A stretch of DNA of 24,249 nucleotides, from the NCBI GenBank assembly GCA_959021945.1, contig CAUEYG010000002.1, forward strand, positions 1 through 24,249, given 5' to 3'. Origin of the DNA: an uncultured Eubacteriales bacterium. Lineage in GTDB: Bacteria > Bacillota > Clostridia > Peptostreptococcales > Anaerovoracaceae. Below are positions 15,892 to 23,900 of this stretch, in pieces. Numbering within the stretch: position 1 is the first letter of the stretch; every line of letters begins with the position of its first letter. The position numbers and the translations under genes were made by a program. The notes below the pieces were generated by a model that saw only the letters and a program-made list of their open reading frames with translations, was not told where the DNA came from and searched no databases.

Positions 15892-17001
15892 TTAGATAAA
15901 TCCTTTTTCCGAAAGTATGGCCTGTGATTTCTCTTTGTTAGCTTCACTTATTCGGATAATGGGACCAGTGCATCCCATGCCGCTTTCCGCATAGATCTTT
16001 TCTTTCCAGAGGGCAGCCACTGCGTCTTCCAGATCCATCACTTCTATTCCCGGAATCTGAGCAGTTACAATTTCTTTTGGCGGCATTTCCACCGTTTCCT
16101 GGACTTCCGTCTCTTTTGGCTGTCCTAATTCCCTCAGGATGTTATCCAGGCCTGCCTTTTGAGCAAGAGAAAATTCCTTTTCTGCGATTGTTTTTAAGTC
16201 GTTTTTGATCAGTTCTGCTGCGTACTCAGCTGCACCGGCAATCAGTGGGGCCCCTGATGCTCTGGATATAATCATAATCACTTTGCCAAAGCCCTGTCCG
16301 ATTCCCGGCCCATATCCCCAGCCCAGAGATTCATAACTACCGCCAGTAGTATAGGAGGAGAAAATTTTTACCATCAGGTTTCCGGTTAGGGAATCCATCA
16401 CCATCACATCCGGCGTCCCTGCCAGCAGGTCATTTCCCCGCATGACGATCCCCCCGTCTGCTCTATTTGACTCTGCAAAGGAAATAGGATATCCGCCATC
16501 TGCTAATTTTTTTAATGCTTTTTCACACTGCCTGGCTCCATCAATGTTAGAAATACCCACCGTAGGGTTGGGCATTCCATCCGCCTTTGCTGCGATGATC
16601 CCGTAGACCGCATTTCGAACCATGGCACATACCCGGTCTGTATCAGAGGTTCCTGTGGTGGTGGCCAAATACATAGGCTTTCCCGCCCCAGGAGTTACAA
16701 TTTTTCCTACTGTTGATACTCCAATAGGGAATGGGTAGTGCATAGTTACTGCTCCATCAATTTCACCGGAGCCCAACATAGCTTCCATTTGCTTATGAGG
16801 GTCATCTCCCTGAATTAATACGGTCTTTACGCCCTTTCTTTGAGAAAGCTCTACTGCTTTTTGCAAATTTTCCTCTCCATGCTCACTTCCATCAGCAGCA
16901 ATGCCGATGATTGGGGCCTTGCCGAACTGACCGGTCTCAAGGGCATCTGCCAATTCAAGAAAGGTATCTGCAATCATTTCTTTTATTTTCTTTTCTGACA
17001 T
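15892..17001 (-). CDS. grdD: Grd complex component C, alpha subunit GrdD
   Basis: A 369-residue subunit of the shared component C (acetyl-phosphate-forming part) of glycine/sarcosine/betaine reductase. It resembles phosphate acyltransferases of the PlsX/Pta type. Visible features are APIIGIAADGSEHGEENLQK, the GNDLLAGTPDVMVMDSLTGN stretch, and the C-terminal ESGMGCTGPIIRIS with Cys344, the position of the essential cysteine known in GrdD. The start at 17001 (MSEKKIKEM) has AAAGGAG 6 nt upstream; a longer frame to 17067 overlaps grdC and lacks a better site. It follows grdC by 19 nt and is the last gene of the operon. Confidence 0.93.
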   Translation of the reverse strand: MSEKKIKEMIADTFLELADALETGQFGKAPIIGIAADGSEHGEENLQKAVELSQRKGVKTVLIQGDDPHKQMEAMLGSGEIDGAVTMHYPFPIGVSTVGKIVTPGAGKPMYLATTTGTSDTDRVCAMVRNAVYGIIAAKADGMPNPTVGISNIDGARQCEKALKKLADGGYPISFAESNRADGGIVMRGNDLLAGTPDVMVMDSLTGNLMVKIFSSYTTGGSYESLGWGYGPGIGQGFGKVIMIISRASGAPLIAGAAEYAAELIKNDLKTIAEKEFSLAQKAGLDNILRELGQPKETEVQETVEMPPKEIVTAQIPGIEVMDLEDAVAALWKEKIYAESGMGCTGPIIRISEANKEKSQAILSEKGFI

Positions 17002-17020
17002 CTCCTTCTCCTTTCCGCTT

Positions 17021-18565
17021 TTATTCGCTGAGGAGTCCGTCAGCAAATTTGCGCATGGCTTCTCCAATCAACACTTTCACTTGTGCCTGATCAACACCTG
17101 CTGCAGCTTCAGCGCCGGAACCGTCATTGGCTTCCACTAAAAAGCTTACACCGTCAAACAGGTTGGTCATTCTTCCCAGGAACAGGCTTCCTTTTCCAAT
17201 GATCATGGCTCTTTTTATTTCTCCTGCTAAAATAGCCTCCCGTGCGAACCCCAGGTAAGGTACACCGGAAGGGATGTGCCCCTGAGTCGGCGCCCATCCA
17301 GTCATTCCGTGTTTTTTTACAAAATCAGCAATGTCTTTTCTCTCGATCTCACCTCTCTTTACACCGAGAGCTGCGATCATTTTGTAGTTTGCTTCCGGTA
17401 CATCTCCTGCTCCTGCCGGTTTTGTAATATCCGGGTTTTGCATTTCCGGTGAGAATTTATCTACATCAGTAATGTTCAGCCCTGCCTGGTCCAGTGGATC
17501 TGTTACCAAAGCTCCTATCACAGCTTGGGGCGATGCTCCGGTTCCTACCGTATGTCTTCCCACAATATCCGTACGAATCTGCGGGCTCACACCATCATCT
17601 GCTGTGATCAGTACGGAAAATCCAGCAATGGCGTCTTCCAAAACTGGCATTCCCTTTTTCACATGGTCTTTTCCATTCATACCCAGCTTTGCTGTACAGC
17701 CTCCTGCTGTAACAACAACGGCTTTGAAGGTTCCTGCCTTTACAAGAGACGCTGCATTTAACAGCGCGTGAGCAGGACCTGCGCAGAACCCTCTGGCATC
17801 AGAGCCTGTAGCGTTTACAAATCCTGCTGATTCTGCCGCTGCTTTTGCAAAATTACCGCCGCCTCTCTGATTCATATCTCCACAGGCTTCTTCACAGCAG
17901 TCAATGACATATTCTACTTCATCCGCCTCAATTCCGGCAGCTTTCACTAAGTGAAGCAGAGACAAAACACTGGATGCTTTCGTAACTAAATTTTCCAGCA
18001 TAACATGGGAAGACAGGTTTACGTCCACCTCATGAGCAGATTTTACGGCTCCAATTAAGACGCCCTCATGGTAAAGAGGTTCTGCATGCTCCTTTTCTAC
18101 CAATTCTTTGATCGCTTCACTTGTCTCTTCATTTTTATCTAAAATCGCGGCTTTTTCTGTTCCGATCAATGGATGTGCCGCAAGCTTTTTTCCGATTTCT
18201 GTTGCAAAAGACTTTTCCAGTTTTACCAGGTCAAAAGCATCACAGATCTGCATCAGACCGATAAATTCATCCTGAGGCATAATCTCACCATATTTTCCCT
18301 GTCTTTTGCCTTCGCATTTTTTGTCATACCATGGGAATTCCACGGTATCCAAATCCTCTGGCTTTTTATTGCCAATGTACACTTGGTTCGGCAGGTATGC
18401 CAAAGCATCTTCATATCTCCTAATATGTTCCGGTAACTCTTTCAGATACTCAGAATCAGGATTTACAATGCGCTCCGTTGTCTGCGTCGTTCCGTTATGT
18501 AACACCATATCCGGTGTAATTGCCAGGGTATAACTCATCCCCTTTAGTACTGCATATCCGCCCAT
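17021..18565 (-). CDS. grdC: Grd complex component C, beta subunit GrdC
   Basis: A 514-residue protein with the thiolase/FabH-like fold expected for GrdC. It begins MGGYAVLKGMSYTLAITPDM and contains DARGFCAGPAHALLNAAS with a condensing-enzyme-like cysteine, VVVTAGGCTAKLGMNGKDHV and GWAPTQGHIPSGVPYLGF. With GrdD it takes the carboxymethyl-selenoether of GrdA through a ketene-type step to enzyme-bound acetyl and releases acetyl phosphate. The start is set at 18565 (GGAGG 10 nt upstream, family N-terminus). An open frame to 18772 covers the hairpin-rich leader and is not coding in appearance. It is separated from grdA by 247 nt, the longest gap in the operon. Confidence 0.94.
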   Translation of the reverse strand: MGGYAVLKGMSYTLAITPDMVLHNGTTQTTERIVNPDSEYLKELPEHIRRYEDALAYLPNQVYIGNKKPEDLDTVEFPWYDKKCEGKRQGKYGEIMPQDEFIGLMQICDAFDLVKLEKSFATEIGKKLAAHPLIGTEKAAILDKNEETSEAIKELVEKEHAEPLYHEGVLIGAVKSAHEVDVNLSSHVMLENLVTKASSVLSLLHLVKAAGIEADEVEYVIDCCEEACGDMNQRGGGNFAKAAAESAGFVNATGSDARGFCAGPAHALLNAASLVKAGTFKAVVVTAGGCTAKLGMNGKDHVKKGMPVLEDAIAGFSVLITADDGVSPQIRTDIVGRHTVGTGASPQAVIGALVTDPLDQAGLNITDVDKFSPEMQNPDITKPAGAGDVPEANYKMIAALGVKRGEIERKDIADFVKKHGMTGWAPTQGHIPSGVPYLGFAREAILAGEIKRAMIIGKGSLFLGRMTNLFDGVSFLVEANDGSGAEAAAGVDQAQVKVLIGEAMRKFADGLLSE

Positions 18566-18603
18566 TTCAACTATTCCTCCGTCTGTTTTCTTTTCTTTTA
18601 GTG

Positions 18604-18646
18604 GGAAGGCTGTGCCCCGGCGCCTTATCCGGGGCCTCCGCCTTCC
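18604..18646 (-). other. G+C-rich leader hairpin upstream of grdC
   Basis: A nested stem: GGAAGGC (18604-18610) with GCCTTCC (18640-18646), and CCCCGG (18615-18620) with CCGGGG (18629-18634). In the transcribed direction it is followed by CACTAAAAG, not by a T tract, so it is not a simple intrinsic terminator. It lies 39 nt before the grdC start. Confidence 0.6.
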
Positions 18647-18676
18647 TCTCAAAATGTCAACATCTGCATCCCTTAG

Positions 18677-18805
18677 GATACCTTTCTTATAACATAGGAA
18701 ATATCGTCTTGCGATATTTCCGTATGTTTCAAAGAAAGTACCTTTCGAAGCGTCGTCCCTTGCGGACGACATGTGGAAATAGGAATCTTTGATTCCGTCA
18801 TTTCC
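18677..18805 (-). other. Three further hairpins in the grdA-grdC gap
   Basis: First, 18677-18742: ACATA+GGAAATATCG (18692-18706) pairs with CGATATTTCC (18712-18721) and TATGT (18723-18727) with one bulge, extended by TTTCTT/AAGAAA arms. Second, 18752-18770: GTCGTCC/GGACGAC with a 5-nt loop. Third, 18775-18805: GGAAAT/ATTTCC outside GGAATC/GATTCC, placed just after the grdA stop. None has a U tract in the minus direction. Together they fill most of the gap. Confidence 0.6.
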
Positions 18806-18812
18806 TCTTTCT

Positions 18813-19274
18813 TTACAGCTGATCTCTGATGGCTTTCATCTCACTGATGATATCATCAACATCCAACACCATTTCCATCATACTGATCTGTTCGTCATAA
18901 ACACCATCATCAACTTCTTCTTTGATTTCAGGTTCACAAATGTGATATACGGCGAGCCCCAACGAGACTCCGGCTAATGGCCCTGCATAAGTAGGATCTC
19001 CCAGTGTAACGGTCTCTGCTGCCAGTCCTGCGGCTTCTCCTTCCGCAGCTCCCAGCAGAACGACCAGATCATCTTTCCCATACTGGTCATAAAATTCTTT
19101 TACCCGTTTCTGATTTTCCAGGTCCATAGCTCCTGCCGCTGTTCAAACGAAGCATTCCGTAGATGAAAATACGACTTCAGCCCCTGCACTTTGCGCGCAC
19201 TCTGCGATGGCAGGTCCCGGAATCCCATCCCGGTCGCCGATTATTACTACTTTTTTGCCCTTTAATAATGCCAC
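18813..19274 (-). CDS. grdA: Selenoprotein A of the reductase, GrdA (UGA = selenocysteine)
   Basis: A 153-residue selenoprotein. From the GTG at 19274 the product reads ALLKGKKVVIIGDRDGIPG, reaches TECFV-U-TAAGAMDLENQ with in-frame UGA at 19145-19143 (Sec44), and ends SMMEMVLDVDDIISEMKAIR. Sec44 in the C-F-V-U context is exactly where GrdA carries selenocysteine, so the UGA is not a stop. A short frame starting at the internal ATG at 19127 is the misread form. AGGAGG lies 7 nt before the GTG. A possible weak downstream hairpin (CAGG/CCTG, 19135-19119) could serve in recoding. GrdA receives the carboxymethyl group from component B as a selenoether and is reduced by thioredoxin. Confidence 0.96.
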
Positions 19275-19315
19275 TTTACTTCCTCCTTTCCTTAGACTCA
19301 AGCCCCGGATACAGA

Positions 19316-19352
19316 GCTTACTTATGGAATCTGTAAAATTCCATAAGTAGGC
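19316..19352 (-). other. Strong hairpin in the trxA-grdA gap (grdA leader)
   Basis: ACTTATGGAAT (19320-19330) and ATTCCATAAGT (19338-19348) form a perfect 11-bp stem with a 7-nt loop, extended by about four more pairs. No T tract follows in the minus direction. A palindrome GAATCGATTC lies next to it at 19362-19371. It is probably an mRNA-end-protecting or processing structure ahead of grdA. Confidence 0.5.
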
Positions 19353-19377
19353 CCTGCATCGGAATCGATTCTGAAAG

Positions 19378-19695
19378 TTATAAATATTTTTGTATCATTT
19401 CTTCAATGGCCTCTTCAGTCGCATCATCTTTTACCAACTCTTCTACTTTCTCGCCATTCTGATAAATGGCAATGACAGGAAGTCCCATAATCTTCTGGCT
19501 GATTGCCAATCTTCTTGCAGAAGTAGTATTCAGTTTGCAGAATTTGATTTTATCTCCATATTTTTCAGAAAGCGCCTCTACATGGGGCATCAATGCAGCG
19601 CATGGCACGCATCCGTCTCCAAAAAAGTCAACTAGTACGGTTCCTTCTGCCTGCAATACTTCTGGCTCAAATGTCTTTTTGTCGCAAATAATCAT
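19378..19695 (-). CDS. trxA: Thioredoxin of the Grd system, GCVPC active site
   Basis: A 105-residue thioredoxin fold. The redox site is FFGDGCVPCAALMP (Cys29, Cys32) instead of WCGPC. This GCVPC variant, lacking the conserved Trp, is characteristic of thioredoxins from glycine-reductase clostridia. The later cis-proline is in GLPVIAIYQNG. It lies 18 nt downstream of trxB and just upstream of grdA, whose oxidised selenenyl-sulfide it reduces. Confidence 0.94.
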   Translation of the reverse strand: MIICDKKTFEPEVLQAEGTVLVDFFGDGCVPCAALMPHVEALSEKYGDKIKFCKLNTTSARRLAISQKIMGLPVIAIYQNGEKVEELVKDDATEEAIEEMIQKYL

Positions 19696-19713
19696 TGTCT
19701 GTTCTCCTTTCCT

Positions 19714-20652
19714 TTACTCATGCTCTTCTATATATTTTCCGGCTGTTACTGCTGCAATGGCACCGTCAGCCGCTGCTGTCACTACTTGTCTCAGGCTTTT
19801 TGTCCGAATGTCTCCGGCTGCAAAGACGCCTTCTACATTTGTCCGCATATCCGGATCCGTCACAATGTACCCATTTTCCATTTCCACTTTGTCCTGGAAA
19901 ATCTGACTGGTCGGTTTGAACCCAATGAATACAAAGACGCCAAAGGTTCCATCCTCTTCATCTGCCTTTATCTCAGTCAGCTCTTTTGTCTTTACATTTT
20001 CTACTACCATGGATTCCAGCAGACCGTCACCCTTCAGCTCTTTTACAACACTGTCCCACAAAAAGTCAACCTTCGGATTGGCAAAAGCTTTTTCCTGTAT
20101 GGATTTGGCTGCCCTCAGCTGGTCTCTTCTATGTATGATGGTAACTTTTCTTGCGAATTTTGTCAGATATAGCGCCTCTTCCACTGCCGAATCTCCGCCT
20201 CCTACTACATAAACTTCAAAATCCTCAAAGAATGCAGCATCGCAAGTGGCACAATAGGAAACGCCCTTTCCGATAAATTCTTTTTCACCTGGGCATCCGA
20301 TTGGTACTGGTGATGCTCCGGCTGCGATAATCACGGTTTTTGCTCTGTACGTATCTTTTTTTCCAATTACGTTCTTTTCTTTTCCTGAAAGGTCCATATC
20401 CGTAATTTCATCTAGTACCTTTTCTACACCAAATTTTTGCGCTTGCTCGCTCATGCGGTCAATCAACGTTGGTCCTGATTCTTCGGAAAGTCCTCCCGGA
20501 TAATTTTCAATTTCTGCGGTCTGAACAATCTGTCCGCCCTCTTTGTCTTTTTCAATCATCAAGGTGGAAAGTCTTGCCCTGCCTGCATACAGGCCTGCTG
20601 ATAAGCCTGCAGGACCTCCACCGATTATAATTACATCGTATAATTTGCTCAT
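19714..20652 (-). CDS. trxB: Thioredoxin reductase TrxB
   Basis: A 312-residue low-molecular-weight flavoprotein reductase. The FAD motif is VIIIGGGPAGLSAGLYAGRA, the redox disulfide CATC is Cys134/Cys137, the NADPH site is VVGGGDSAVEEA with HRRDQLRA, and the C-terminal FAD motif is VFAAGDIRTKSLRQVVTAA. It transfers electrons from NADPH to TrxA for the reductase cycle. It lies between grdX and trxA; its ribosome binding site is weak (AAAGGCAGG), suggesting coupling to upstream translation. Confidence 0.95.
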   Translation of the reverse strand: MSKLYDVIIIGGGPAGLSAGLYAGRARLSTLMIEKDKEGGQIVQTAEIENYPGGLSEESGPTLIDRMSEQAQKFGVEKVLDEITDMDLSGKEKNVIGKKDTYRAKTVIIAAGASPVPIGCPGEKEFIGKGVSYCATCDAAFFEDFEVYVVGGGDSAVEEALYLTKFARKVTIIHRRDQLRAAKSIQEKAFANPKVDFLWDSVVKELKGDGLLESMVVENVKTKELTEIKADEEDGTFGVFVFIGFKPTSQIFQDKVEMENGYIVTDPDMRTNVEGVFAAGDIRTKSLRQVVTAAADGAIAAVTAGKYIEEHE

Positions 20653-20699
20653 GAATGCCTGCCTTTCTCCGATAACCGGATTTTACTCCCGGTTTTTTC

Positions 20700-21071
20700 T
20701 TATAGTTTTAGTGCTGCCCGCGTCAGGGAACAGTCCAGCACTCGAAAGTCTTCTTTCATCCCTTCATCATAGTGTTGGTACTTGTCTTTTCTTTTTTGAT
20801 CAAGGAGGGAATACTGCATGATTCGCTCCCAGTCCCTTTGAGAAGTTTCTTTTCCTGTCTTCTCAAGGATTAAGGTTAGGAAGGGAAAGGGGCGGGCCCG
20901 CCGTCCGCCCATAGGGTCGGCGGCTAACCCATAGCCGCCTTCCTCAAAGAGCGTTTGACAATAATGAAGCAGCCCTTGTACTGTTTCTTCTAAAAACACT
21001 AATGTAATATGTGAGTTTTTTTCTACCAGTTCTCTGGTGGTTTTATTGTTTGTCAGAATGAAATAATCCAT
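20700..21071 (-). CDS. grdX: GrdX family protein
   Basis: A 123-residue protein starting MDYFILTNNKTTRELVEKNS, with a basic central stretch GGRRARPFPFLTLIL and C-terminal RVLDCSLTRAALK. Length, sequence character and place immediately upstream of trxB fit GrdX, a small protein of unknown role conserved in Grd operons. The start lies only 6 nt after the component-B selenoprotein stop and has no clear Shine-Dalgarno, so its translation probably depends on read-through of the UGA and termination of the upstream gene. Confidence 0.85.
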   Translation of the reverse strand: MDYFILTNNKTTRELVEKNSHITLVFLEETVQGLLHYCQTLFEEGGYGLAADPMGGRRARPFPFLTLILEKTGKETSQRDWERIMQYSLLDQKRKDKYQHYDEGMKEDFRVLDCSLTRAALKL

Positions 21072-21077
21072 TGCTTT

Positions 21078-22376
21078 TTATTTTCCAAATATGGTCTGTT
21101 CTTTTACCGGAACTGCTGTTGTTTCCACAGCTTTCTTTACTAATTCGACTCTTGCTTTGAATTCCGCATCTTTGTCCAGTTTTGGATATCCCGCTGGGTG
21201 AGGAATGGCTACAGCGGCATAAATACGATTGGCTCCAACGGAATGGGAAATCGGAACAATGGTACAGAGATGTACAACTGGAATTCCTGCATCATCGATC
21301 TGTTTTACTAACGTTGCACCGCAACGTGTGTCAGTTCCTCAAGTGGAGGTCAGTATGACTGCGTCTACCTTATCCTCCTTCATCTTAGCGGCCATTTCCT
21401 TTCCATATCTTGTTGCTTTTGCAACATCCATACAGTTACCTACTGTAACGTATATTTTTTCATGGAAATTCCCGATAACACCTTGTTTTTCCAGTTCTTC
21501 CATAGCGTCGGCAGGAAGTACTCTATTGCCGTCTTCGTTTCCGTAAACCGGATCATATCCACCGTGAGCGACTTCTGCTTTGATATTTCTGTAATCACCG
21601 CCAAAGTCTTCTTTTGTATATTCCATCCATTTGGATGCGGAGAGAGCTTCTAAGTGATCCGGATTTCCCAAAGGAACGATTCCTCCGGATGTTGCCAGCG
21701 CCACTCTTGCTTTGGAAAGATCAATAACCGGTGCGCTAGGCTCAATATGGTCAAATACAGGTACTTCTACTTCGGTTGTAAATGGCTGCCCCAATGCTTT
21801 TGCAACGGCCATATCAACAGCTCTTGCAGCTCCTGTCTTTTCTCTCCACGCAGGTCTTCTGATTCCTCTTGGATAATATCCCTCTTCATCCGGAAGGCCA
21901 ATAGCCTGTCCATCCGCTACTTTATTGACAAAGGCTGAAACTTTTTCAAGCGCAGCTTTCATACCTCTTGCCTGAATTTCTGTCGGGAAAATGTACCCGT
22001 ATTTTTTGTAGAGTTCCAGCCCGGGGTTTTCCTCATACAAAGCGGATACAGCAATCAGTCCCTGTTCAAAGGCAACCTTACATACTCCGCCGCAGGCCAT
22101 ACCATATCTTCCTGCGTTAAATCCCGGCCCTGCTACGACTAAGTCAATATTATGTTTTTCCAGTGCTTCTTTCAGTTGCTCTCCTACTTCATCTGTATGT
22201 TCCACAAAGTAATTATCACCGCAGATGGCAGTAGCAACGATTTCGGCATTTTGCAGCATTCCGGCAAGAATGTTTCCCGGTCCCACTGTTCCTTCCCGGA
22301 CTTCCAGGGGAGCGTATGCTGAATCTTCGCCTCCCAGTTGTCCAAAGAACTGGTTAATATAATGTAATATTCTCAT
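21078..22376 (-). CDS. Component B selenoprotein (GrdB/GrdF/GrdH family; UGA = selenocysteine)
   Basis: A 432-residue selenoprotein. The N-terminus is MRILHYINQFFGQLGGEDSA. The in-frame UGA at 21341-21339 (Sec346) follows VDAVILTST, and the frame continues GTDTRCGATLVKQIDDAGIP to the TAA at 21080-21078. VILTST-U-GT-x-TRCGAT is the family signature; glycine-type GrdB usually has Cys where this protein has Asp (U-GTCTRC). GYYPRGIRRPAWRE recalls betaine-type B proteins, while AHGGYDPVYGNED and CTIVPISHSVGANRI recall GrdB, so substrate type is not settled. A clear SECIS hairpin follows the UGA. With its partner proprotein 22 nt upstream it forms the substrate-specific component B. Confidence 0.93.
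21307..21335 (-). promoter_or_regulatory. SECIS hairpin of the component-B selenoprotein
   Basis: Starting 3 nt after the UGA (21341-21339), the minus strand forms ACT/AGT, an internal loop, then a perfect ACGTTGC/GCAACGT stem (21327-21321 with 21317-21311) closed by a GGT loop. Position right after the UGA and a G-containing apical loop fit a bacterial SECIS, the SelB binding site. Confidence 0.7.
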
Positions 22377-22398
22377 CTTACCTACATCTCCTTTCCTA

Positions 22399-23676
22399 TT
22401 AATATGGTTCTGTACAGTATTTACCGAATCCCAAATTGCTTGTGGACCCCATAATAACCAACAGACCTACCTTTATGGTTCCATTGCCTTGTTCGCAATC
22501 TTCTGGGCATCCTGACAACAAATGCAGCTGCTCTCTGTGTCCAATATTTTTTTCCATTTCCGGCAGAGTAATGATGCAGTTGTCATTTCCTGTTGTAACG
22601 ATAGCGGTTGCCATTGGGGAAGTGTTAGCCATTGGCTCTGATGTTCCATCCGGTCCAGGATTGTCATGAAGAACAATAACGCTCTTCATATCTCTTTTCT
22701 CTGCCCGCTCGCAGATAAGCATCAGGTCAGCTTCCGGATTTCCTCCGCCTTCCTGACTGATGATGATGCTGTCAGCGCCGCACTGAGTAGCCAGGTTTAC
22801 AGTTACCATAGCATTTCTTTCTTTTTCTCCTAAAATCGTACTGATTGGAGATGCGATCAAGCCGCAGAATTCTAAGTCCTTTCCATGTCTTTCATATAAT
22901 TCTTCTACAATAGCATGGTTTTGATTGTCATATGTTGTATTCTTGTCGCTGGCTGTTACGCAGTTTCCAGACACAATGGCGCCATCCCAAAGCTCGTTTG
23001 GATGAATCAATACTGCCGGAAGCTCCTGAGCGTTAAGCCCGTATACAAAGTTGTCGTGTAGCAGTCCCTGGGCCATGATCAGATAGGCGTAGGCAACCTT
23101 AGGCAATTTTTTTGCCGGATCTACAGGTGCTTTGTGATAAGTCTTCACTTCATCCGCAGTTACTTCCAGCCCTGCCTTTGCCAAATACAAAGCAGCTTTC
23201 AATCCAACCATGCGGATGGCTTTTTCGTGCTCTGCCGGTGTAATTCCTTCCACCGGTTCTGCGATTAAGACAATATTAATCAGCTTTGAGTACATGCAAT
23301 AATCAGTAGCAGGGCCGGACATGTCGATGATTCCTTCCTGGAAACCTACAATTTTTCCTGTTGTGGTTACGCAGCACCCTTTCAGTACTTTTGTAGTCCC
23401 TTCTCCACACAGGTCATATCCATCCAGAATTCCTGTAAACATGTTCCCTGTTTCGACTTTTACTCTCGGTTCAATTACGTCTTTTACCGGAATAATTCTC
23501 ACGGATTCTCCTGGTTTGGCCAAGTCAACATCAATGGATTCGAATTCAGGGCTGTTGATTTCTTCAATCAGCTCTGCTTTGTTTACGGTGAGTACTCCGT
23601 TTTCGATCCATGTTTTATCGCCAAAACAAACATCCTTGATATGAATATATTCCAGATTTAAACTCATATCTTTCAT
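22399..23676 (-). CDS. Component B pyruvoyl proprotein (GrdE/GrdG/GrdI family)
   Basis: A 425-residue proprotein of the reductase's component B. The N-terminal part has LEYIHIKDVCFGDKTWIENG, PGESVRIIPVKDVIEPRVKV and TTGKIVGFQEGIIDMSGPA. The cleavage site is in AIVSGNCVTASDKNTTY: the chain is expected to break before Cys239, which becomes the pyruvoyl group that binds the substrate amine. The second half (TLPEMEKNIGHREQLHLLSG) resembles the usual GrdE less well. The start is set at 23676 because AAAGGAGG is 8 nt upstream; a longer frame to 23739 runs over the promoter. It is the first gene of the operon, followed after 22 nt by the selenoprotein. Confidence 0.9.
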   Translation of the reverse strand: MKDMSLNLEYIHIKDVCFGDKTWIENGVLTVNKAELIEEINSPEFESIDVDLAKPGESVRIIPVKDVIEPRVKVETGNMFTGILDGYDLCGEGTTKVLKGCCVTTTGKIVGFQEGIIDMSGPATDYCMYSKLINIVLIAEPVEGITPAEHEKAIRMVGLKAALYLAKAGLEVTADEVKTYHKAPVDPAKKLPKVAYAYLIMAQGLLHDNFVYGLNAQELPAVLIHPNELWDGAIVSGNCVTASDKNTTYDNQNHAIVEELYERHGKDLEFCGLIASPISTILGEKERNAMVTVNLATQCGADSIIISQEGGGNPEADLMLICERAEKRDMKSVIVLHDNPGPDGTSEPMANTSPMATAIVTTGNDNCIITLPEMEKNIGHREQLHLLSGCPEDCEQGNGTIKVGLLVIMGSTSNLGFGKYCTEPY

Positions 23677-23714
23677 CTGCCATTCCTCCTTTAAATTAAT
23701 CTGCTCACATATAA

Positions 23715-23730
23715 CGCATATACCATGCCA
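23715..23730 (-). promoter_or_regulatory. Sigma-54 (-24/-12) promoter of the Grd operon
   Basis: On the minus strand, TGGCAT-GGTAT-ATGCG (23730-23715) matches the TGGCAC-N5-TTGCA consensus, with the invariant GG (23729-23728) and GC (23717-23716) at the right spacing. It would start transcription near 23704, about 28 nt before the ATG, leaving just room for the ribosome binding site. Confidence 0.65.
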
Positions 23731-23872
23731 CATTTTCATAGATTTCTGTCTTTTCTTATAAGTTCCTTGAATTTTAAAGGGTTTAGAGGATTATTTATTT
23801 TTTCGATACAAAAAAAGAAAGCCATATCCCATGGCAATGATTGATTCCTTCTATAACTCTTTGTTGTTGATT

Positions 23873-23885
23873 TGCACCTGGTGCA
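23873..23885. promoter_or_regulatory. Palindromic enhancer (UAS) candidate for the Grd operon
   Basis: TGCACC-T-GGTGCA is a perfect 13-bp palindrome about 150 bp upstream of the -24/-12 element, a typical distance for a sigma-54 activator site. It also lies just upstream of the divergent regulator's own promoter, so it could serve autoregulation. Confidence 0.5.
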
Positions 23886-23900
23886 TTTACGCATTAAGTC

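Noticed and set aside
18566..18772. N-terminal extension of grdC
   Set aside because: It crosses the leader hairpins, gives an arginine-rich non-family sequence, and the ATG at 18565 matches GrdC and has GGAGG.
18813..19127. A truncated 104-residue GrdA
   Set aside because: The upstream sequence continues in frame through a UGA at the known Sec position, so the gene is intact.
20674..20694. AACCGG/CCGGTT hairpin followed by T-rich sequence, terminator-like
   Set aside because: It is oriented as a plus-strand terminator while all genes here are on the minus strand; in the transcribed direction the A-rich side comes first.
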